Below are positions 12,005 to 23,505 of a stretch of DNA of 53,948 nucleotides, piece by piece. Below the pieces are notes generated by a model. The model did no database searches and was not told the DNA's origin. It saw only the letters and a program-made list of their open reading frames with translations. The first letter of the stretch is position 1. The number at the start of each line of letters is the position of its first letter. Both the position numbers and the translations under genes were made by a program. This DNA is from Pilaira anomala (Eukaryota; Mucoromycota; Mucoromycetes; Mucorales; Mucoraceae), in contig JAIXMQ010000116.1 of assembly GCA_025716855.1 (NCBI GenBank), forward strand, positions 1 through 53,948, read 5' to 3'.

Positions 12005-12892
12005 ATGTCCAACATAAGTGAACGCGTCTTTATCTTCGGTGGTACTGGTAACATTGGCTCTAAGCTTGTCAAAGATCTTTTAGAAAAAAATGTTCCTGTT
12101 ACTTTATACGCCCGTACACAGAGCAAAGTTGAATCTATGTTCCCACAAGGCAAAGACTTAATCAAGATTGTTCAAGGTGATTTTAGTGACTTGAGTACTC
12201 TGAAAGAAGATATCAAGGGCCACACCCGTCTATTTTTATTGAACACAGACTTTAAAGTATATGTTGAGCTAAAGACGAATATTGCAAAGATTGCTTACGA
12301 AGCTGGTGTAAAGCAAATTGTCGATATTTCATCATTTACTGTCAACTTGGGCTGGAGAACGTGTTACATTGGTGCAACTCATTATGCTGGTGAGCATGCC
12401 ATTTATAATCTTCCAAACCGTGGAAAATTTGTAGCTTTACGTCCTGGTAGATTTATGTCAAATGTACTTATGGCTGATCGTCCTTCTCCTGAAGACAAAA
12501 TTTATGATATTACCGACCCTAATGTTAAACAAGGTTTCATCTCTACTAATGATATTGGTGCAGTTGCCGCTGTAGTCTTGACAGAAGATATTGAAAAGCA
12601 CGGCGACGCTGTATACACTTTAATTGGTGATCCTGTCACTCCTATCGAGCGTGCTCAAATTATATCCGATATTGTGGGCCGTAAAATCAGTTATCAACAA
12701 ATCCCAGCTACTCAAAAATATAAAAACTTAATGGCTTCCGGTCATTTCTCTCATATCATGGCAGTTGATCTTAGTAGTGGTTTAAATTATTTAAATGAAC
12801 CAAATGCTTCGCCTGAAATTTCCATCTTATTAGGAAGAGAGCCCGAAACTTTGAAAGAGTATCTTCATTCTAACAAGGAAGCTTTAATTTAA
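12005..12892 (+). CDS. NmrA-like atypical short-chain dehydrogenase, intronless
   Basis: A single exon of 295 residues. The N-terminus has the Rossmann motif FGGTGNIGS (about residues 11-19) typical of NmrA/quinone-oxidoreductase-2-like atypical SDR proteins. Then come VTLYARTQSK (an NADP-preferring Arg after beta-2), VQGDFSD, and the family-like segments DISSFTV, ALRPGRFMSN and GFISTNDIGAVAAVVL. Such proteins bind NAD(P) and act either as oxidoreductases or as redox-sensing regulators; the substrate cannot be told. The ATG at 12005 is chosen over an upstream extension in the same frame because it follows a TATA box and an A-rich leader and starts immediately before the Rossmann strand. Lack of introns and frequent GGT/ACT/GTT codons set it apart from its intron-rich neighbours; transfer or high expression could explain this. 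Confidence 0.85.
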   Translation: MSNISERVFIFGGTGNIGSKLVKDLLEKNVPVTLYARTQSKVESMFPQGKDLIKIVQGDFSDLSTLKEDIKGHTRLFLLNTDFKVYVELKTNIAKIAYEAGVKQIVDISSFTVNLGWRTCYIGATHYAGEHAIYNLPNRGKFVALRPGRFMSNVLMADRPSPEDKIYDITDPNVKQGFISTNDIGAVAAVVLTEDIEKHGDAVYTLIGDPVTPIERAQIISDIVGRKISYQQIPATQKYKNLMASGHFSHIMAVDLSSGLNYLNEPNASPEISILLGREPETLKEYLHSNKEALI

Positions 12893-13340
12893 TATGTCAA
12901 AAACAAGTTAAATAAATTATAAAGAAACATGTACCTTATGGTATTCATATTATTTGTCGTATTTATATTTGATTTAAAAATTTTCATTATTTCGTTTGTA
13001 TATTTATTTGTAAAGAGAATATGAATGTACATTGGAACAGGTTTTTAACTCGCTAAAATCTAAGAATTTTATTAGCTTTTTAAAAATGATCAATTTCAAC
13101 GATATTTTATTTCATCAATGCTTTTCTCAACATGTAATTTAGAAGCAAGTAAAGCAATTTAATGAAAGCCCAGAATATGATATATGCGTTAGTTTGTATT
13201 TATTTAGCGTAACGCTGTTGTGTTTATTACAAATACAAGTATACAAAAGATATAAATTAGTAGTTGGCTTAATTTATTAATTATAACAGATAAGTATTTT
13301 AGACAAGCTGTAAAACCCACAAGCATAATTATTTCAAAAT
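12893..13340. other. convergent 3' intergenic region
   Basis: A spacer of 448 bases between the stop of the NmrA-like gene and the stop of the large receptor gene on the other strand. AT-rich; presumably 3' UTRs and polyadenylation signals. Nothing else is seen. Confidence 0.5.
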
Positions 13341-16300
13341 TCAGTCCGTTTCATTTACTGAAGTTGTTTGTATGAATGTATGTATAGCAGCTTCTAATTC
13401 TTCTTTTCTTAAAGGTTTGCTAACGTAGCCATTCATACCAGCTTTCATACACTTTTCTCTATCACCAGTCATCACACAAGCAGTTAAAGCAATGATATAT
13501 GGCAGTGTTGAAGATGAAGAGGCTTCTTGTCTAATCTTTTCAGTCGCTTCAAACCCGTTTAATTCTGGCATCCAAATATCCATAAATACTAATTGGAACG
13601 GTTTGTCAGTTTTGGAGGCGTTTAAAATGGTTTCATAGGCTTCGCGACCATTATTTGCCTTTTCGGAAGAGATGCCAATTTGAGTCAACATACGGGCAAG
13701 GACTTTCAAATTCACTGGATTATCATCTACGATTAATGTTTTTACAGATGCTAAATACGTCATTAATTGCTCGCTTTCTTCATTAGAGGCTTTAAGAGTA
13801 GAAGATCGCTGTACTAGCTGACTATGAGTGGATCCGACAGAACCTAGCCTTTGTTTTCTTAACAACGGTTTTTTATCTCCAGATAAAAGCTCATGCAAGA
13901 TACTGATCAGCGAAGAATTTTTAAATGGCTTTTTGATTACAGTATCTAACTTATGTTCTGTTTGAATAGTATTTTGATGCATAGAATCAGATGACACCTC
14001 GGGTGTTAAAGGTCTGACAAGATGAGTTAATTGCTTGCTTGTAGAATCAAAAGGATTCACTATATCATCTATAGGCGTTGCTACAGGCTCCCTAAAGCCT
14101 TGTGGATGTTGTATAGCAGAAGTTGATAGATTATTTTCTAGTTCTTCAGATGCTCGCTTTTGCGTTTTTTTTAGTCTACTATCAACAACACATAGTGTAG
14201 GTATGTATTGAATCCATTTGTATTCCTTCTTTAAACGCTTTAAGATAGACTGGCTAGTTGTAGATTGTTCTTCGTCTGTGGTGTCAAAGTCCATATCAAT
14301 AATTAGTATCGAGTAGGTAGTGTTGGGCATATCTTTCTGTCTAAAACTGTCCTTGAACTCTTTTAGATTCATAGCTGTAACATTTTCTATGCCAAAATTT
14401 TTTAAGAGTGAGTCCCATTCAAATCGAACGGATTTTCGCTCAGCTATAACTATAGGACGAGAGCATTCTTTTACAAGTTCTTCAAGGTGATTTTCTTCGC
14501 TATATGTATTAGAGTTGGGTTGTTTCTGTAAGTTTACTTTAAATAGAAAGGTTGAACCCTTTCCTTCACCTGATTCTACCCACTGTTACGTAAAAGATTA
14601 AAAAGATATTGAAGTCTTTTGAAATATAAGATAATTACCATATTTCCACCCATAATTTTACAGAGCTTCTTACTAATAGCTAATCCTAATCCTAAATTTA
14701 CAAATTTATTAACGTTTTTTAAATATAATATCTTGTTTATCTTTACCTGTGCCTCCAAAGTTTCTAGTAGTGGAAGCGTCTACTTGGGAAAATGTTTTAA
14801 ACAATTTACTTGCTTTTTCTTTTGGGATACCAATACCAGTATCTTTTACAGAAAAGAGATACTGAGCAACGTTTAAGGGGTTAATATTGCTTTCCTTTGT
14901 TGTGGGGCTTTGTATTGCTGATCCATTCGCCGAGTATGGCATAAAACAGTCATCATCTTCATCTTCTTCTCTTAAGGAAGGGGAGCACAAATTTTTATGG
15001 TACAGTTCTACAGAGACATAGACATAACCAGTTTGGGTAAATTTGAAAGCGTTAGACAGTCTATTAATAAACAAATTAATTTTAGATATCGAAAATTCTT
15101 TTTTTTCTCTTACAGATTTAACAGTATTTGTCTCAAACGAACAATATCGCCAAACACGTGTATAGGTAAATCAGGCGCAATGTTATACCAAAGTACCAAT
15201 CCCTTACTCAGATAATTGGAAGCAATCAGTTTGATTGCACTTTCAACAACATATGTCTAAATTTATGTTTAAAACAAGAAAGATTAGTATTGAATTTGAA
15301 ATTATGAACGATCAACCGTATCCATATACATACCAAATCAAGCATGCTTGTTTCTAATGTCAATTTTCCAGAGTCGATCTTAGAATAGTCCAGAATATCA
15401 TCAATTAGAGCCATAAGGTGATTACCTATACATAATGACAAAAATGAGTTATTCCCTCTCTCCCTCAAAAAAAAAAAAAAAAAAAAAAGCAAAGTTTTTA
15501 CCTGAAGACTCGATAGTCTCCGCACATTCGTACAAATCTGGAGGTAGATCACTTTCCATCAACGTACGCGACATACCAATTACGGCGTTCATGGGAGTTC
15601 TAATTTCATGTGACATATTTGCCAGAAAGCTTTGTTTTGATGCAGCTGCGGTTTCTGCCACTTCCTTTGCTAATTTTAAGTCTAATGTATGCATTTAATA
15701 ATTGATATAGTGTAATAGATTATTTGTACCTTTTAGAAGTGTCTCGGCTCTGGCCCGCTCTTCCTCCAATTCCAATGTCCTTTGTTGAAGATGAAATGTA
15801 CGCTTCTTGACCAAATTCTCCATGTCGTTACCATACTTTTCTAGCTGTAATAATTTTTTTAGATACATATTGATGCATTAATCTTTTACCCTTAATTTGT
15901 ATGTGTTACCAAAATAGCCATATTGTCTACTACAGAGTCAGAGCCACAAAAGTAAGGGTCAATTTCCTCTACGCGACTCTATACATGTATTCACAGGATC
16001 AATAAAAAACTAAACTAAAATGTATAAGTATACTAACCGCTATTGCAGCAAATGACGGCCTTGCATGAATATCTGTTTTTAAACAGTCTGAAACAATCAA
16101 GTTCATACCGTAAGTAAAATCATCTTGTTCAGATGGTTGCATACGAGGCCTGAGCTCAGATTCACGCACTAGATTAAATATATCCTCTGGTGTTTGACCT
16201 TCCTTTAATTGAGCTTTATATGGATTTTCTCTTGTTAAAATTTCATTTATAATAATACCAGCACTGTAAACATCAGCTGGTTTACTTGGGTAGGTTACAA

Positions 16301-19300
16301 AGACATTTGAAGATTTTGCTATAACCGATTCAGGAGCTAACCAAAGCAAAGTTTTAGAAGATTTTAGGATTTGAACAACTTGTCCATGCGAAGGAGTCAC
16401 GTCATCAAATGGAATACTGATTGACGAACTCTTCTTCCTAATTAGTGTTGGGCGATCAACAAGGTCAATTTGAGAGTTCTTAATATAATTAAAACCATAA
16501 TTAGAAATCTTTAGTTCCCAACGACCAGTAATCAAACAATCATTAGATGTTAAACAGCCGTGGTATAAAAACTTCGATCGATGTAAAAATCTCATCCCTT
16601 ATAATATACAATTTTTAAGGTTAGGAGAAGAAAACATATTTAACGAAATGCAAAGACTTTTTTTCTTACCATTAATTAAATCATTGATAAGGGAAAATCT
16701 AAATATCCAAGCCAGATTAATGTCGGGATTAGCTAGAACATCGGATAATGACCCCTTTGCACAATATTCTATTTGTATGTTTTTTTTTGGTTAGAATACA
16801 CATACATTGCAAAAAAAAAAAGGGATATTGAATTACTACCTTCGACAATAAATGTACGTTGAGGCTCAAGTATGAGGCCAACAAATTCAATTAGATTAGG
16901 GTGTCTTGCATCTTTTATTAATGACACTTCTCTACGTACTTTTGCATCTACTCGAACTTTTTTATATCCAATTTGTTTAATGTAAACAGGCAAATTATGG
17001 CTTTTATATATAAAAGTTATATGAATATAAATATGGAATAAAATACCGATAAAATAAAAACTTACTAAAACCCCAAGACATGTATGAGTTGGGTATTCTC
17101 AGGCCGAAACTTTATTCCTTCCAATTTCGATTCGCCCCTTTTACGAGAAATTTCTCCTTCTGTCTCTAAAGTACCAATTAAAGCGGCATCTGGAATAGAG
17201 GGTGTCAAGCTCATACCAACATTTGAAGATTGGTAAGGATGATCTGCAGTAGCTATATTTTCATCTTGTTGATCTATTACTGATGTACTCGCTCTCTGAA
17301 CAAAGTTAAAAGAAGTAGGTTTGTTTGATAATCCAGTAGCTAACAAAAGCCTACCGCTGGCTCCCCTAATAATGTCTCTTTGCGTTTCCTTCATAACTGC
17401 ATCATCGCTTGGACTTTCTTCAGATTTGATTAGTTCATCAAACGATAACAACCAATTTCTATCACTTCCAATTGCTCTTTGGTTCGAAAACCTCTTTTTG
17501 AAGTACCATATAATGAGCCCAACAAGTAAGGCAAAAAGGATAATCCCAATAGGTATGAAAATAGCCATCATTAAATATCTATCTGCTGCTTGTTCTTCAG
17601 AAAAATAGCGTTCACATATCGTATTATTAACTATCTTGGGCGTGCTGTAGCATGAGGTACATTCAGAAGAACCTGCAAGAGAATAGGTACCATATTTGCA
17701 TGCATCGCAATAAGCTTGATTTGCTTGTGAAGAAAAAGTGTTTTTAGGACATTTAATGCATTGAATAGACATCTGAGTATGTCCTTCAGTATCTTGGCAG
17801 TATGCACTTGTTGTTTGATTCTCGTGATATGTACCAGGCTCGCAGATGTTGGTAATCCGAGGTGTTGATATCAGTGCACCTTCCCAAGAAGGAAACTTAA
17901 TTATTAATCTACTTAATAAAGCGTAAAGTAATGACATAAATCCAACTGCAAACATGTTCGTAGCCCTATGACAATGAAAATATAGAATGTTAATGGTCTG
18001 AAAAATTAGTATTAAAGTGCGTACCATAATCCTTTAATTCGACCTTGTAAATAAGCTTGGTTTTGCTCAAGTAATTCTCCAGCTGTATACAGAGCAGTAT
18101 TGTTTGGTAAATACCCCTTCAAAATTTGCTGAAAACAGATTAAATTTTTTTACAATATTTATAAAATTTTGCTTACACTATTAATAATCGTAAAAACGTT
18201 TTCAGAAAAAGTAATAAAGCTGTCAGGACGATAGCCTTCATCGTTCAAATTATTTAAGATGCTTAAAAAATTTTCCTTCATTGTATTAGGAAATGAAATA
18301 TTGATATATTGAGCAACTTGATTAAATGTAGGTTGATCTGTGTTTCCTAAAAGAGTTTGATATTCTCGATAGAAATTATTACAGAATGAATCGGAAAAAT
18401 CAGCAGTTCGTTCAGAAAAGCAGACGGGTGTCTTTCTTTCATCTTCAAATACAGATTTTGCAACAGATTTAGCTAATTCATTCAAATCTAACCCTATATT
18501 TGGCATTTGCCTACAGAAACGAACGAGAATTAGTTTTTTTAAAAAAAAGAAAAATGTACATTAAAATTGTTTAAATTGTTTACGGGCGTGTTGTATTAAA
18601 TTTCTCGAAGTAACTCCCAATAGCGGCAATACCTACATCATAAGATGTATTGCTTCGACTTGAAGTATAATCTAATAGAAATTGATCACTTGTCTGTACA
18701 ATGATACTATTGACATGCTGCTTCCTTATAAAAAAATCTAAATCTCGATGGAAGGTCTTTGGAATATCCAGTGCATCTTCCTAATATTAACTCGATACAA
18801 AAATTAATTTCTATATATTAAAAAAATAATACCGAAAGCAGAAAGAAGCTATCATACCTTAATGGGATTAATGACGGTCCAATTTAATTTATGAGCCAAG
18901 TTGGCTACACCAGCCATCATAGCGGCGTTATATGTATCACCGCGAGCATTGGATGCAATGACACCGACCGATCCCAACTTGTCGTTGATATTAATTAGTG
19001 AATTTTGTTCACTTTGTAATACTTGTCCTAAAGTTGTATTAGTGATCAAGTTAGGGCCTGTTTTGATAGTTCGATTAAAATAGAGATCATGACCTGTTGT
19101 CAACTATTAGTAAAAAAAAGTATGACTCAGTTGTGATTTATCATGACTATATATTGTTAAGAATCATACTCTAAGATACATATAAAAAACAGGTAAAGCA
19201 GTTTGGTAGTATGGCAATTGAGTTACAGCGAAAGTGTTTTTCTCCCTACGAAACAATTCGGTCATATTGTTTCCCCCCACATCGAAAAATCCAGATGCAA

Positions 19301-20111
19301 TTGATAAATTGGGATCGGTTTGCTTGATACTTAACATGGCTGTTGCGACAATATCAGCGCACATCTATAAATATAAATACTTAAAAATAATGCGCATGAG
19401 TATATATATATACAGTCAACTTACAGAACCGCCCAATGAAATAATAGAATCATACAAGCCGTTCTTAAATTTATCAGTAATTAGTCGAGTTGGAGTAAAC
19501 GTGCTGTTTGCTAGGGTCTCGGTCAGATTCAATACACCAATTTTGCTTTCTAATATGGCCTTCTGAATACCATTTGTTCTTAAATTCACTGTATTTTCAC
19601 CCATATTAGATAGATGAACAGCTAAAGGACGAGAGAAGTTTTGAAGTTGGATTTGTTGACCAAGCAATACACCTGCTTCCAAATCATCTTGCATAACTCG
19701 TGCTAGACCCAAGCTTTTTGCATAATTTAAGCCCGAGTTAAAAACGATAACGGGTACATGTTTTGAATGTGCATACTGAATTGCCTCAAAGACAATGTCA
19801 TTGGGTATAGAAGCAATAATACCGTCAATATTAGTATCTACAGCGTGTCTGATATCCTGAGCCATCCGTGATTCGGTAGTTGTTAAGTAGCGGTTCCATT
19901 CAACGTCTATGTCTAATATATTAGCAGCGTCGCGGGAGCCTTGCTCCGGATTATGAAAAAATGTGGCAATGGCTGAGTCATGCGAGATAAATGCGATGCG
20001 ATGTCTTTTTTTGAGAACAAGTGTATTGGGCTTACAAGTAGGTAGTGTGAAATTCTCATTTTGAATCTGACATGAAACTAGAGTAATAAACAAGATTAAA
20101 ATAAATTTCAT
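13341..20111 (-). CDS. receptor-guanylyl-cyclase-like hybrid histidine kinase (PBP-TM-pseudokinase-HK-REC)
   Basis: Eighteen exons: 19425-20111, 19170-19364, 18858-19103, 18584-18780, 18177-18510, 18025-18128, 17066-17965, 16840-17000, 16670-16768, 16038-16597, 15910-15978, 15730-15844, 15502-15681, 15334-15425, 15114-15256, 14747-15060, 14639-14691, 13341-14582; 5691 nt, 1,896 residues. Order: signal peptide 1-15; RbsB-like periplasmic-binding domain about 30-300 and a second, weaker one about 320-550, with many N-glycosylation sequons; Cys-rich CEPGTY...CPKNTF...CKYGTY module 628-705; transmembrane helix about 718-741; pseudokinase about 890-1165 (YIKQI keeps a beta-3 Lys; HGCLTSND replaces HRD, SNYG replaces DFG); coiled coil [17 protein letters not shown]; histidine kinase with His1247 in [14 protein letters not shown]; ATPase boxes DTGIGIP and [11 protein letters not shown]; degenerate receiver about 1505-1600; receiver with Asp1818 in [12 protein letters not shown]. 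The start at 20111 rather than 20177 puts the signal peptide first. Probably a surface sensor feeding an HPt phosphorelay. Confidence 0.88.
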
Positions 20112-20493
20112 TTGAAAAAGTGCATGGTCTAAAAGTTGGAAAAGACTATGTATACAACAACAGAAATAAATTTCCATCTTATATCGGGGTAATTTTAATT
20201 GTAGCTGTTGCCTAAATTACCGAGCATCATACATTTTATTATATAATATGTGAATATATATATATATATATATATAAAAGAGAGCGTGTGTATGTATAAG
20301 AAAAAAATAAAATCTTGCAAGCAAGAGAAAGAAAAAAATTAATGCAAATCAAAGTAAGAAAAAGGTATATTATGCGAATGAAATAATTTGAATGAACTAT
20401 AAAATGATACTGTTTCAAGAAAAAGTATCATTTAGGTATATATGTATGTAAAATTAAATAAAAAAGATAAATGAACGGATGGAATTATGAAGA
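20112..20493 (-). other. promoter region of the receptor gene
   Basis: About 380 bases between the receptor start and the stop of the SANT gene upstream on the same strand. It contains a (TA)n run at about 20253-20275. No other regulatory motif is recognised. Confidence 0.45.
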
Positions 20494-21009
20494 TTATCGT
20501 TTCTGATTCGCTAATAATCCAGATATACGAGCAGATCTGATTTCACATTCTCTCCAGTCTCTATCATTTAAATCAAGAGCAACAGATCTCCAAGCTTGCT
20601 TGAATAATCTTGTATGTTTCCTGATAGCACCAATCAATACACGGTCTTCAGATTCAGACCAATTCTTTCTTTCAATTGATTTAGTTTGAAGTGTTTTGAA
20701 TCTTCCCCAGCAACAACCACGAGAACGATGAGGTAAGTATTTAGATGAAATCATAGCCCAAGATAAACCTTGCAAGTAACCTTTTTCCAATAAAAAATCT
20801 TCGGAAGAAGTCCATGGGGTGCGTGTTTGATGTTGCTTTGTTGGTCTAGTAGGAGATAAGATGGGTGAAAATGTAGCGGTGGATTCAGATGAAATAGAAG
20901 AAGCACTGGACCAAGATGATGGTGAAGTTGGGCAGTATTCATAAGCTTGCTTTTCACACTGCTCTACTATATATTCGTTCGTATTACAAAGTAAGTTTTT
21001 GATGTCCAT
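20494..21009 (-). CDS. two-repeat Myb/SANT-like DNA-binding protein
   Basis: A single-exon gene of 171 residues. After a Ser-rich N-terminus come two Myb/SANT-like helical repeats. The first is about 65-113: PWTSSEDFLLEKGYLQGLSW...ISSKYLPHRSRGCCWGRF. The second is about 117-165: NWSESEDRVLIGAIRKH...AWRSVALDLNDRDWRECEIR. Each begins with Trp in a WTSSED/WSESED context, which is characteristic of Myb repeats. The likely role is sequence-specific DNA binding or transcription control in the nucleus; the target is unknown. It lies upstream of the receptor gene in the same direction, 383 bases away, but nothing shows that the two work together. Confidence 0.75.
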   Translation of the reverse strand: MDIKNLLCNTNEYIVEQCEKQAYEYCPTSPSSWSSASSISSESTATFSPILSPTRPTKQHQTRTPWTSSEDFLLEKGYLQGLSWAMISSKYLPHRSRGCCWGRFKTLQTKSIERKNWSESEDRVLIGAIRKHTRLFKQAWRSVALDLNDRDWRECEIRSARISGLLANQKR

Positions 21010-22988
21010 GATAAATAGTCCTTTTTTTTAAACAGATATATATATGTTTTTTGTAAGCAAAAAATAAATGAATTAATAATGTAATGAGAAAAAATATATA
21101 TAAAAAAAAAAGAAATTGATCATAATCTGTTGCCTTTTATATATAAAATTACCTTGAAAAAATATATATCATACATGTAATACTCACTCCTTAAACAAGG
21201 GTTCATCCCGCTATTAACATGTTCCATTCAAGCTGTCAAAAAGGGGTTAATAGAACAATAAAGGGAATGAATCAAGAAGAAAAGGAGTCGCAAAAAAAGA
21301 TGAACCTGAATGAATTAAGATTATTTATGTTTTATCCGCGACATTTCAAAAAAAAAAAGTAAATAAACTTGTCAACTACTTTTGTCAATAGTTACTCTAC
21401 TAAAAAGAAACCCTTTATGTATAGTTATATTTTGTACTGTACAAAATAAATTTCTGTATTCCCTGAAATACATTCTTATTTTATTAATATTGCTATTATT
21501 TTAATTTTATTAATATATTATTAAGATACTGACAATTTTTCAATACTAGAGATTTTTGTTTTTTGCCTCTTTTTCTAAATTTCGTAATTGATTTAAAAGT
21601 TACCCGATCAAAAGCACAGATCTAGGGGAAACATTAAGCAATAGAGAATTAGAATATATAACTTTGTCGTCATCTCATCGATCGGAAAAAAAAGTGATCT
21701 TCTATGTAATATATTTCTTTTTTGTTCCTTATGAGGAAATAAATATATAAATAATTTTTTTATCTCCCTGTGAGTTCTGTAAAATAAACAACTGTTTATA
21801 AAAGAAAGATCCTTAAATGTTATTTAAGATCAAAATAACAATTAAGGCCATACGTAAACTTGACAGTTTTTTTAAACGAGTTTTAGCATGTATATGAATA
21901 TACGCCGTTGTTTTTATTCTTGCAGTTTTTTTCAGGGAAAAGTTGTCATTTATTTCAAAAGCATCGTTGTGGACAGATTTTCTGAAACTCGTGAAAAAAT
22001 TACAAAAACATGCCGTTGTCCGAAACGGATATTTTATATAACCAGTATAAGACCGGCATACAATGGAATAAAAAAAGAGGAAGAAACTGCTTTTTTTTAC
22101 TAAAAGAAAACCAAAAAAGGGTTCTAAACTTGACAGGTGATGATATGTATTTTTTATGATATCACTCTACTCTTTCCTTTTTCTTTAGTCTCGCCCGAAG
22201 AAAAATTTGTAAACTACGTTATGTGTATGATTGCACAGACGTAAATAGATCATTTTCGTTTTTTATTTCTTGTTTGTATTCTACTCCTTTTAATTACGAT
22301 GATCAGGTGCATGCGTTTATCTTTTTTTCTTGCTCTGACTCTCTCTTTTCTCTCTCTTTCTCCCCCCCTTTTTTGTAAGAGTAATTGTTAATTTTTATGG
22401 AATAAGCGCATTTGACAAATGATTATGTTTACTATGTGTGTGTGTCTTTCATTAAAAGTCCTCTAAAACGCGTCAAGCCCTCCTTCATCCACAAAAAAAT
22501 CAAAATGTTTATATGATAAAAACAAAATGAGAAAAGGGAAGAGTATATATCTGCCATTTATGTATAGCGCCGATTATATCTCTTTTGAATCTGACAGTCA
22601 GATACAATAATGTAGGCTTTTAATTTTTTTTTAAGGATCTGCACTTAAAAAAATACATGTCAAACACAGAAGAATTAGGGTTGTTTTTTATTTGTCATTT
22701 ATAAAGAAGCACATTGAGGAGTAATCTAACTGAATAAACAAATATCAAACATATATAAATAAAAGAGATGATCTTATTGTGTAAAACATCTACATAACAA
22801 TGCACAAGCATACTTTCAGATGTGTATTTCATTAAGATTTTCATTGGTTTCTTTTTAAAAGAAATCAATGCATGTGTATGCTCTGCACTACTACCTTAAA
22901 ATCTATCAAATTCTTGATTAATTGGACTTTATGATCATGCATTTCCGTTATTCAAGAGAGAGGTAGAGAGAAAAAGAAATATATAAAG
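21010..22988. other. gene-poor AT-rich intergenic region
   Basis: About 2 kb with many A/T runs and pyrimidine tracts (for example 22318-22375). A 71-codon frame at 21888-22103 has no recognisable feature. Nothing else is supported; the part next to 21010 presumably holds the SANT gene promoter. Confidence 0.5.
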
Positions 22989-23505
22989 TTAGACACTTCT
23001 GTCATTTGTATTTTTTATTTCATATAAAATAAATTTCTTTAGCTCTATTAAATTAAAAATGAAAAAAAAGTCCATAATTTGTCTAAAATTTTGTAAAATA
23101 AGATTCTTATCAGTGATTTTCGTGCATATGTCATAATATTGAAGGAAAGATAAAATGCCTTTCATGTTTGCTATGTATGAACTAATGTCGGTGACAACTT
23201 TAGGTAAACTTATTAAACAAACTTCAAGCATACAATAGATTCTAGGAGCCATAAAAGAAATCAGGCAACACACCCACAACATAAACATCTATTACACTAG
23301 CATATCCATTTTGATTGATTGATTGACCTAACAAGATCCCAACTCGGATCAAGTCAAGCAAGTAATGGGTCGTGTTGTTTTTTCTTCCCTCACCCTTAAC
23401 ATCACCAATAACAGCGGGCCCTTCAAATCGCGATACATCAAGAACTTGCACCATGAAATTCGGCTGCTTGTCAGATTCATTGACTGTTTGTGATTTAGCC
23501 TGATA
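22989..23505 (-). pseudogene. frameshifted remnant of an uncharacterised fungal protein gene
   Basis: On the minus strand a protein-like frame runs from about 23505 to 23242, with segments such as VLDVSRFEGPAVIGDVKGEG, HYLLDLIRVGILLG and ASVIDVYVVGV, then hits a stop. Within the overlap a second frame takes over, reading PRIYCMLEVCLISLPK followed by VVTDISSYIANMKGILSFLQ and ending in A/T-rich sequence. The two pieces read as consecutive parts of one domain (hydrophobic strands, then a DISSYIANMK helix). From memory this resembles the C-terminal part of an uncharacterised family common in mucoralean genomes; I cannot verify that here. The 5' part and start are missing, so this is a decayed fragment rather than a working gene. 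Confidence 0.45.

Noticed and set aside
13341..20111. Separate genes for a binding protein, a kinase and a histidine kinase
   Set aside because: All 18 exons join in one frame without a start-stop break, and the domain order makes sense as a single transmembrane receptor.
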